A stretch of 20,295 nucleotides of DNA from Pigoraptor chileana (taxonomy: Eukaryota; Opisthokonta; Filasterea), in assembly GCA_943704495.1 (NCBI GenBank), contig CALSCR010001359.1:1-20295 (forward strand), read 5' to 3'. The notes beneath the pieces were generated by a model. The model worked only from the letters and a program-made list of their open reading frames with translations, was not told where the DNA came from and made no database searches. The translations under genes and the position numbers were made by a program. This document shows, in pieces, positions 1 through 8,365 of this stretch (position 1 is its first letter; every line of letters starts with the position of its first letter).

Positions 1-74
<74 letters not shown>
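1..74. repeat. (GT)n microsatellite
   Basis: An uninterrupted GT dinucleotide run occupies the left edge and probably continues outside the window. An open frame runs through it, but its translation is only alternating Cys and Val, so it is not a gene. Confidence 0.98.
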
Positions 75-75
<1 letters not shown>

Positions 76-615
76 GAATTGCACGCGCTGCTTTACGAGT
101 CATGTCACGTCGTATCGGTTGTCAGCGCTGTGTCTAGAAAAGGCTGTTGTAATATTTCTCAGTCTTGGTGACTTTTTTTGCCTTGTCAGTCGTTGTGCCT
201 GTGTCAGTTGTGGTGACAGTATTTGGTCATATGGTGACTGTGCTTGCCTTCTCAGTCATTTGCGTTCGCTTTTTCGTGCAGGTCATGGGCATTTGAGACT
301 GTTACGGTGCCTGGAATCGTATCTATGCGATCGCACTGGAATGACTTAATATCGCAAATCGACGCTTTTACTCTGGAAGGTCCATCCCACCAGCAAAATC
401 ATTGATTACCACTCGTGTATGCGTTTGTATGCGTTTGTGCGCGTCGTGTAAAATGCGCCTCTCTCCTTCCGTGCGATGGTGATGGATGCACACATTCTAT
501 AGATGCGCTTTGCAACGATACGACCGACACACACAGGTTCTTTTGTAATAATGTATGTACTCGACCGATTACTTTTGCTCACTTGTGGACCTCACGGGCT
601 GCCGATTGAGAACAC
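75..615. other. Non-coding stretch, no feature seen
   Basis: Mixed sequence with many TGTG and GTGTC runs. Short open frames exist on the plus strand but show no recognisable motif and no matching splice partners. I see no gene, RNA or structured repeat here. Confidence 0.5.
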
Positions 616-825
616 AGAATATGTGGGACTCAAGTCAGTATCTTTGGCGCTGTGCTCTTGGTCACAACAGCGAGAGAGATAAATAGATATAGATGCAGGA
701 TTCAAAATCTGTGTCATAGGCGCTGTGCCCATGGACTCCACAACAGACAGAGAGGGAGCGAAAGCGAGTGAGAGACAGTGGTTAAGGCGATGTGCTCATG
801 AACTCCACCAGACATATTTTTTCGG
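616..825 (+). repeat. Cluster of three ~50-bp dispersed modules linked by GA-rich DNA
   Basis: Three related copies lie at about 624-668, 694-743 and 774-810, spaced roughly 70-80 bp apart and joined by GAGA-rich DNA. The core in the middle copy reads GCTGTGCCCATGGACTCC; the flanking ones are diverged (for example TGTGCTCATGAACTCC). Upstream of the core the first two copies carry a TCAAGTCAGT-like or GGATTCAAAATC segment. Related copies lie at 13063-13292 in the opposite orientation and at about 14958 and 16552 in the same orientation, inside introns. This is therefore an interspersed repeat family rather than a local tandem array. Its origin is unknown; a short SINE-like element is possible. 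Confidence 0.7.
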
Positions 826-1042
826 CTCTCGCTCTCACAGTGCGGTTTCAAAATTTTAATAGCCAATCTGCGGCAGAGTGTTTGCCCTTGAACCCGATGT
901 GTGCATTTCGCGCGCGCGCACGATCATTTGGTCACGAAGTCGCGCCGTGATTGTGTCGCACATGCACGGAGACGACCCACACACGCACAGTCGCGGTTTG
1001 CGTCTCTGATGCGACTGCGAATGCGACACAATGCCACCTTGT

Positions 1043-2132
1043 TTAGATTCCTTCACACCCATCTGGGAAGTCATCTCCGCCACGCGCATTGTCCCCAAGT
1101 TGCGGGGGGCGTGGTCGACAACAGCAAGCGCCGTCGACCGTCGCCGTGCGCAGGCAGCATCCCCAGCGCATGCATGCGTGTCCCCCCATGCGTGTGCGTC
1201 CGGGGCGATGAGGCTTCGGCTGCTCTGCGGCTTCGGACGCTGTTGACATCTGGTGCGGCACGTGGGCGGTGGCAAGAGATTTCAGGACCAAATCGCATAT
1301 AGGCACAATCCCTTGGCTCCAATTCATCATTACCAAACTAGCTCCTGTAGACACTCGCATGCTCCGCATGCATGCTTACATACATATACACACTGCACAA
1401 CACGCTCTTCCAACACTCACTGAGGCACTCGCTCCCATTCGCAGCGTCGGACACAAACGGCATCGTCGTTGTTTGTGGCCATTCGCGTGGAATGCCACGC
1501 ACTATGTGTAATGGTGTCTTCTGAACACGCATGCTGAATGCTGTTGACGTAGTCGAGCTCCTTCAATGTGCTTGAAGTCAGCACGGCTGTGGGTACATCT
1601 GTCAATGGTGACCGGCAGTGTAACAGCGTTTCGTTACGCAGGGAAGATTGTTGCAAACATTATTATCAATGTGTGTAATTGCCAGAACAGCTCACACGTG
1701 CAAAACCGAGCTGTGACGGTCATGGATTGCTGCAGTATCACCTCGTTTTGGACTCTCAGTTTGGCATCACCGTCGATGTCCCAAAGAGACACTGTGGACG
1801 GATGTGTGTGAGAGTGCACGCAACTCACTGTGATCACGCTCGCTCGAGAGAGAAGTGAATCTGTAGGAGTTCGATTCCAAGTCTTTTGTCGGGCGATGCG
1901 GGGCTTGGACGTCAACTTCGGAGGGCGCACTAAGCATTGAAGCCCCATTGCGCTGGCCCGCGTCGTTGTACAGACCACCCACCCGAACGGATTCAGTCCG
2001 CAGATGTTTTTTCCGAATAGTTGGGGACGATGAGGCGAATGCCGCACTCACGTGTCCGAGAAACCCCGCGGCGAGTATTAGAACGGCGCACAGGAGCACC
2101 CACACTACAGAGGATTCACGTGCAGCCTCCAT
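1043..2132 (-). CDS. Hypothetical protein with one N-terminal hydrophobic segment (4 exons, ~265 aa)
   Basis: I do not recognise this protein. The model joins 2132-1829, 1791-1696, 1598-1503 and 1344-1043 on the minus strand; every junction is phase 1 with GT and AG ends. The first ATG of the opening frame is at 2132; the upstream extension of that frame starts only at a TTG. Residues about 9-32 (start VVWVLLCAVLILAAGFLG) form a hydrophobic segment that could be a signal peptide or a signal anchor. The next ~70 residues are Ser-rich and probably disordered. Exons 2 and 3 give well-formed sequence (SLWDIDGDAKLRVQNEVIL; STLKELDYVNSIQHA). The donor of exon 3 (GTGCGT) matches donors used in neighbouring genes. 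The first intron is only 37 nt. The C-terminal half of exon 4 is Cys/Arg-rich and less convincing, so the true end may differ. It is divergent to the NDH-2 gene, with about 1 kb between the start codons. Confidence 0.5.
1792..1828 (-). other. Candidate 37-nt intron
   Basis: On the minus strand this begins GTGAGTTG and ends CCGTCCACAG, both good splice signals. Removing it turns a frame that reads into poor sequence into one continuing with SLWDIDGDAKL. It is far shorter than the other introns in the window (97 to about 640 nt). An alternative is that the frame continues unspliced to a stop at 1767, which would give a shorter, 121-residue protein. Confidence 0.5.
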
Positions 2133-3180
2133 GTTTTCTGCCACTTGCACCGCCGTCGGACGGCACACCGGGATATAGCAGTCAGTGATGGAGAAAGCGC
2201 ATGCAAAGCGGGCTTTGGCACTAAGATTAGAGAGATGCGAGGGAAGTGGTGGCGCTGCGTGTGTTTTGGCGGGGGCTGACAATGTTAATTGAAGACTTTG
2301 ATTGTGGTTACAAATCTGGAAGGAAAAGTGGAATACTCAGGTTTGTGAAGATCGCATGTAAAGTATCGATGACTCTGCCACAAATATGTATTATTACTCG
2401 TCACCCACAGCAGTACTAGTGTTAACGTTAAACCAGTTCACTTGGCGCCCAGAAGTGCTTAACGTTAATGCAGTACAAGAGAATCCTGCAATCACCCACA
2501 GCAGTGCTTAACGTTAATGCAGTGCAAGAGAATCCTGCAATCACCCACAGCAGTGGTTAACATTAAGAGAATCCAGCATGATCGCTCAGACAAGGCACGG
2601 CGTCCAGTTAACCGGAAGTGGATGCCTCCACTTTGTCTCACCATCAGTGAAAGCCACAGTGCATACACAACAGAACGTCGACACTGTTAACAAATTTTCA
2701 TTTAATGCCCATTAATGCCTTCGTCTGTGGTGTCAGTGTTGTTTCAAACTGTTTGAAGTTCAACTCATCCCTCACGGAATCCCTTAACTGAAAATGGTCA
2801 AAAGTACTGGACCTTTAGCCGTAAATCGTAATTTTGTGATTTTCCCGCCCAAATGTGCATGACGTCACCTGTCGTCATTTGGGCATACCACGTGATCATA
2901 GTGACGGCTGAATTTGAATGTCAACAACACGAAAAGGGTGCGGTCGCCTTTGGGGTTCATTGGCCATCGCTCGTATTCAACGACTATTGGAAGACTTTTT
3001 GGTTCTCAAAGTCGAACAATAAAATATGTTCTGGGAATAAATAAGTGTTCTCGGCTGATCATCTTACGCTGACTAGAAACTTGGAGTTTTGCGGTTCTCA
3101 AAAAGATTTTCTAGATCCACTTCGACGACACCCGCGCGGAAGACTGCATCACCGCAAGGTGGTATTTAGCTCAAGCACTC
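2133..3180. other. Divergent intergenic region
   Basis: This separates the start codons of the minus-strand hypothetical gene and the plus-strand NDH-2 gene, so it should hold both promoters. Apart from the tandem repeat at 2401-2580 I see no clear TATA box or initiator. One open frame at 2853-3044 is short and has no motif. Confidence 0.5.
2401..2580. repeat. 49-bp tandem repeat with TTAACGTTAA palindrome
   Basis: Two nearly identical 49-bp units at 2454-2502 and 2503-2551 differ at about one position. A diverged partial unit precedes them (2401-2453) and a shortened one follows (2552-2580). Each full unit contains the 10-bp perfect palindrome TTAACGTTAA, followed by AAGAGAATCCTGCAATCACC. 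The upstream partial unit keeps GTTAACGTTAAAC, while the last has lost the symmetry (GTTAACATTAA). It lies about 600-780 bp upstream of the NDH-2 start and 270-450 bp upstream of the divergent gene. A regulatory role is conceivable but unproven. Confidence 0.9.
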
Positions 3181-6100
3181 ATGGCGCAAATTTGCTCGCG
3201 ACGAGTCGGACGCTCAGCGTTGATGTCGGCCACTTTGCCCACTGTGGCCCACTCCCGCGGCTTTGCGCGCTTGTGTTTTGGTCGCATCAAGTCTGCGGCC
3301 CACCCAGCGCCGGCGTACTCTCTCTCACCCACATCGGGTGCGACGAATGGATCCACATTTGCTGTCGGGCAACTTTGTCCTGCGGGCCTGTCGCATCGGT
3401 CTCTTGCAACGAGCACTGGCAAGGGGGCGGACACTGATGTGAACCTCACGAAATCCGAACGTGTGATCTCAGGAGACATAACAACGGCCATCGCAGAAAA
3501 GGTTGCTAAGGAGGCGACGCGAGTTGTACCTCCGGTGATCGTGGGCGGGCAGTCGCCCGTATCCCCCGCAGTGACGGCTGGTGGAGCTCATGCACAGTCG
3601 GTGCCGGATGAGGCCGCGACGGGGCGACAGAGACTGGTCATTCTGGGCACCGGATGGGGCGGGTACAGTCTGCTCACGAAGGTCGACAAGACCAAGTATG
3701 ATGTGATTGTCGTCAGCCCGCGGAACCATTTCCTGTTCACTCCGCTTCTTGCGAGCACTACAGGTATGTGAGCGGATTCGCGTTCTTTTTGTTTTGATGG
3801 CGTTCATTTCGACTGCATGCATGGTGGACGAGTACGTGTGTCCGCAACGTCGGCCATGTCGCGGTCAGCATATGTCATTACCCCTGACTTGCTAAAAGAA
3901 TCGTGGAATTTCGTCTGCATTGTGTGCACTGAGTCACTCATGGTCGCGCAACTTGACCCCTCCAGTTGATCCCACTGTTCGCTCACAAGCACACGAGAAA
4001 CTCAGCAACACTAGCGATCACAAACACAGTGTCGCTGGTGCTATCTTCTCGAACAGCTTCAAATTGTAGCCCGCCGACAGACGACAGTCAGATGGCGCAT
4101 CTGTTGAGTGGCACTGATTTCGGTCCGCATCTCCCCATTCAACAGTTGGTACGCTCGAATTCCGCTCCATCCAGGAGAACATTCGACGCGCAAACCACTT
4201 TCGCAACGAAAAGCACTTTCATTTGGCCTTCGCGAGGGCTGTCGACTTTGATCGGAAGGTGCGTTGGCATGTGCAACTTTGCATTGACAACTGCAACTTT
4301 AATTGAAGACCGGGGACTCACTTAAGTCAGAGTGCTTCGTGCATGCGCAGCTGTAGCTATCGTGTCGAGGCTGCATTCAAATGTGTGCCGTTTTGTGTTC
4401 TGAAATGTGCAGGTGGTCAAATGCGAGAGCAGCATTGATCCGGGTCACTGGCACGAGGTTCCATACGACAAACTCGTGATTGGTGTGGGCGCAGTGCCAA
4501 ACACATTCAACATTCCGGGGGTTATGGAAAACGCTTTCTTTCTCAAGGAGCTGTCTGACGCCAGGTGGGTGATAGTGTGTGCTTGCTTGCATAAGTTGAC
4601 GTCTGAATTGCATGACTGAGCTTGCATGAGTGCCCTCGGTGCATGCGCTTAATTTGCAATAGGCCGTGCCCACTGATATTTTCGACAGTGCGGCTGGCAT
4701 TCACATCGAGTCTGATGGGCTTACAGTCAGTGTCATATTAGGTCACAGTCATTGCTTCATCCGAAACTTGACTTCGTTGCCACAAAACACAATCTCGGTG
4801 GTCAGATGCGTGGAATAATTTTTGTGCAATACGGCTGTCGCAATGGGCTGGTCAGTCCAACAATCAAATTGGTACCCGCGCAATCTAAATTTAGGACCTT
4901 AGCCGCAGCAGCTGTGGCTCCGCCCACATCTGCGTGACAGTAGCAAACCGTAGCCGTCTTAGTGCGGCATTTATATCAGCTGCTCCAAACGTGATGCATG
5001 TCAGTCCGGTGTCTTGAGTGCTGCCGTAGGGCGCATCGTATGCCTGGGCGGTCTGGTGTTCCTGAGTTCTACTGTTACAGTACTCAAACTGCCGCACGCT
5101 AGTAAGTGCCCGGCGTTGTCCGCTGTTTGTTTGCATACATTGTGGAATGACACCACCGCCGCGCCACTCTTCTGTGCATGTGTCAATATGCCCACTTGAC
5201 TACATCAGGGCGATCCGCACAAAATTACTCGGGAATATGGAGATGGCCGTCCAGCCAGGGTACTCGGCAGAAGAGATCGCTCGGAGGTTGTCCGTGGTCG
5301 TCGTTGGTGGCGGTCCGACGGGCATTGAGTTTGCCGCTGAACTGCACGACTTTGTGGTTCAAGACGTGCGCCGGCTTCTCCCTGCAGTCCAGCACGGCAT
5401 CCGCGTGTCCTTGGTCGAGGCCCAACAGATTCTGCCCTCATTCGACGAAAGCCTCCGACGCTTTGCCGAACAGAAGATAGCAAAGCGTGAAGGTCAGTAC
5501 GGTTTGTTTTATTTCCGCCCTTAATTTCGATCACAAACGCATGGTAGGGCTACAAATGCGGCGATTCTTCTCTCAGCATGTCATCAGTGTGCCCGGGAAC
5601 AGTAAGTAGCGTGCGTGGTATGACGTCGAGCCGACACTGTATGCCGACACCATTGACCACTATAGGCATGGACTGATTTGCACAATTCGGTGGAATCAGT
5701 GATGCACCGCCGATAGCCATCCAGCCTGACTTATATTTAATCATGCCCTGATGCGGTCCTATGATGGCGGCAGCAGCCAAGCTAACCCAACGTCAGCGGC
5801 CACCAGCCAGCCGTAGACGGATGGCAGTCCGCTGGTAGCATAACATAGATGCATAGATTCCTCGTCCGGTTATGTTATGTGGTAGTTGGCCGCACTGTGG
5901 AGCCAGATACCGGCCTACTGAGATTCATGCACTACTGCTAAAGCCATGAACCGGTATTATCGCCTCTTGTGGTGGTGTGCTTGCAGGAATGCGGCTTGTG
6001 AGGGGGCAGGTTGTCAAGGTTACTGCCACTGACGTTCATCTGAATGATGGGACAAGCATCCCGGCCAGCCTTGTTGTGTGGTCGACTGGGGTCGGTCCGC

Positions 6101-6921
6101 GTGAGTTCACGCAGCAACTTGACGTTCCAAAGAGCCGTGGGCGACGCATCCTCACTGACGAGTGCCTTCGTGTCAAAGGGGTCCCCTCGGGCGACGTATA
6201 TGCCCTTGGCGACTGTGCGGAGATCGAGGGGCATCCGCTGCCCGCGACGGCGCAGGTGGCCGAGCGTGAGGGCAGGTATTTGGCAGCAGTGCTTGGGCGT
6301 GCAGCTGCTGAGGCGGAAACGGGGAGCGTTTCGTCGCCCAAGCCTTTCGTTTACAAGCCACTGGGAATGCTGGCGTACATTGGAGACTACAAGGCACTTG
6401 CAGAGGTAAGGAGTGCTGAGACTGGGCAGCCCTGGCCAGCTGCAGTTAGGTTGTGCTAGTCTGCCATTGTCTGTACTCGGTAGTAGGCGTTGAAGGCTTC
6501 TATGCTCCTGAGTGGGCACGTATCGGTGGCACGGAGCCGGCAGGCACGCAGTTTACTGTTTAGAGAGGATGAGTTTTCGACAATTAATATGTGATTTGAT
6601 GGTGTTCACGTTTTCAGTGCAATTTCAGTGTGAATATTTGTTTCCCACCCCCGCACTACAGTATTCGGAGCAGAAACGCCCGTTGGAGCAGGATCCATAT
6701 TATATATGGCCAATATCACGATTATTGATTTTGCATCTTATATTGGTCGCTACCACCGCCTGTTTGGGCAGGTGGGAACACATAGGCTGAGCGGCATCGT
6801 TTCGTGGCTTGTTTGGCGCTCTGCCTACACGACGCGTTTGGGCAGCTGGCGGCTTCGCATGCAGGTCCCATTCGACTGGATGAAGACCTTTTTCTTTGGG
6901 CGCGACATTTCCCGCTTTTGA
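3181..6921 (+). CDS. Type II (alternative) mitochondrial NADH dehydrogenase, six exons, 566 aa
   Basis: NDH-2 enzymes are single-subunit, non-proton-pumping flavoproteins that pass electrons from NADH to ubiquinone at the inner mitochondrial membrane. Exons: 3181-3763, 4146-4258, 4413-4564, 5209-5492, 5987-6405, 6772-6921. All five introns are GT-AG, the phases agree, and the total is 1701 nt. The first ~85 residues are rich in Arg, Ser and Ala with few acids, as in a mitochondrial presequence. The FAD-binding Rossmann motif is LGTGWGG at about 155-161, followed by [20 protein letters not shown], a block typical of the family. [14 protein letters not shown] follows in exon 3. The NADH-binding Rossmann motif GGGPTGIE is at 316-323, and the second FAD contact ALGDCAE is near 450-456. 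The C-terminal exon ([14 protein letters not shown] ... FGRDISRF) is the expected amphipathic membrane-anchoring end. I see no EF-hand insertion, unlike the calcium-regulated plant and fungal subgroup. Whether it faces the matrix or the intermembrane space cannot be read from the sequence. Confidence 0.96.
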
Positions 6922-7207
6922 ATCGTCTCGATGTGGTCTCTCCAACTGTTCTGCCGCTATGGTCTCACGATAAACGCACGTGTGGGGGAGGGGTATGATG
7001 CATTGGATGATGAAACGACGGATGCACGAGAGTGTTAGAGTGCACTGAAAGTTCGCGGGCATATTAACCGCACGGTGGGCGGTGAATGGCTGCCCATCAG
7101 CCAATCAGCGTGCGCCCTCAAAACAATTTAGGAAGGAGCCCAGGCCCAAAAAGGAAGGTTTCAACATAGTGTCGTCAATGCTCCCGTGTAATGACGAGGG
7201 TGCGAAA

Positions 7208-7213
7208 AATAAA
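7208..7213 (+). terminator. Possible polyadenylation signal AATAAA for NDH-2
   Basis: AATAAA lies 286 nt after the NDH-2 stop codon. The motif is the canonical signal, but AATAAA-like words are also frequent in the AT-rich stretch 150 nt further on, so its use is only a guess. Confidence 0.35.
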
Positions 7214-7371
7214 TAGCATTTGCGGGACTATCATACAGCTAACCGTAACACGAGGTGTCAAATGGACAGGCGAATTCGCCGGCGTGGGTAACAATTATTG
7301 TTTGATAGTTAGCTCATACCAACTGCATTTATTTCTATTGGAACTCACCGAACTATTGCACGGAAATCAAA

Positions 7372-7536
7372 AATAACTCCGATTCCATGTAATAAAAAAA
7401 TAAATTAACTGGCGTTACAATCGATTTCCTGTGTATTCTTTTTACATTTTTTTTAAAATTTAAAAAAATTTTAGAAAAATAAAAACGGAAATAATGTAAT
7501 ATAAATAAAAGTAATTCTTTTATAGAATAAAGCCCC
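7372..7536. repeat. AT-rich island
   Basis: About 165 bp of strongly A/T-dominated sequence with long A and T runs and the near-palindrome AAAATTTAAAAAAATTTT, in otherwise GC-balanced DNA. It contains several AATAAA-like words. There is no coding potential. Confidence 0.85.
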
Positions 7537-7603
7537 GCTTTCACTCCACACAACCATATGATTGTACCCCGCGTTGAAGTGCGTGCGGCACAGAGCGGCC
7601 GAC

Positions 7604-7668
7604 AACACACTTGCACACACACACGGCATGCACACTCACACTTGCACACTTGCACACTTGCACACTGT
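7604..7668. repeat. CA-rich tract with a CTTGCACA tandem repeat
   Basis: Imperfect CA dinucleotides pass into a short tandem array of the 10-mer ACACTTGCAC. Confidence 0.85.
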
Positions 7669-7881
7669 GGATTGCTCAGACGATGATGATCCCCTTCTCT
7701 GTGTGTGGTGGGTACAATGTATGCTGTATGCTGTGTGTGTTTGTGTCATTGCCACAATGCATGCCGTGTGTCATTGCCGTCCCGCCTTCTGTGTCTGTCC
7801 GTCAGGAGCTCGGTCGGTTTCCAGTCCGGCGGTTTCGCGAATGAGCTGTGTTTGACAAGCGTGTGCCAATGTGCCAGTGAC

Positions 7882-7920
7882 TGTGTGTGTGTGTGTGCGC
7901 GCGCGTGCGTGTGTGTGTGG
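7882..7920. repeat. GT/GC microsatellite
   Basis: A GT run interrupted by GCGCGCG, then GT again. Alternating purine-pyrimidine throughout, hence potential Z-DNA. Confidence 0.85.
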
Positions 7921-8365
7921 TGTGTCAGGCAGAGGAAGAAGGGTTACAATGCTCGCGGGAACACTGCACACTATTCTCACAACAACTCAGTCGCTCGTAT
8001 TTGGAGAGAGCCCGAAGTCTATTATTTGCATTCTTCATTGTCAGTCATTATTTTTTAAGTACACCGCAGTTTGAGAGACTGTTGATAGGGACCGGATCGC
8101 ACCGCAAATAATCAAAACTGAGACTGTAGACTTCATCACACCCTACAATTCGCCCGATCCTTCAACAACCATAATTGCGGCGGACATTGCGACCGCTCCC
8201 ACGGTTTGTGGGTAAGCGGTACAGACTTCGACAACCGATTTGCGCTGCCACAGACTCGGCCAGTTACGTCAACCGCATGCGTGGGCATCGAGTTCCCGAA
8301 AAGGCGATAATGCATGTACTGACGCGAGCAAGTTAGGCCATTTTTCTCCAGCCCAACCTACTGTC

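Larger units (their letters stand above)
6922..8365. other. Intergenic region between NDH-2 and the Zn2Cys6 gene
   Basis: It holds the NDH-2 3' flank, an AT-rich island at 7372-7536, a CA-rich tract at 7604-7668, a GT tract at 7882-7920, and the presumed promoter and 5' leader of the downstream gene. Short open frames here are mostly built on the CA/GT tracts and I do not support any of them. Confidence 0.6.

Noticed and set aside
774-810. tRNA-Ser/Leu-like A box (AGTGGTTAAGGCGATG)
   Set aside because: The match is limited to about 16 nt, and the copy aligns with other members of the ~50-bp module that lack the match. The B-box-like end of the module is in the opposite orientation.
856-1302. 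Overlapping open frames on both strands in GC-rich DNA
   Set aside because: Long frames on both strands are expected from the GC-rich composition. Only the part that joins in phase to the minus-strand gene (1344-1043) was kept, at low confidence.
1860-1885. tRNA B-box-like word AGTTCGATTCC
   Set aside because: No acceptor stem, A box or cloverleaf can be drawn around it, and it lies within a predicted exon of the minus-strand gene.
2401-2580. CRISPR-like direct repeats
   Set aside because: The 49-bp units abut directly with no unique spacers, and the surrounding DNA is intron-bearing eukaryotic sequence.
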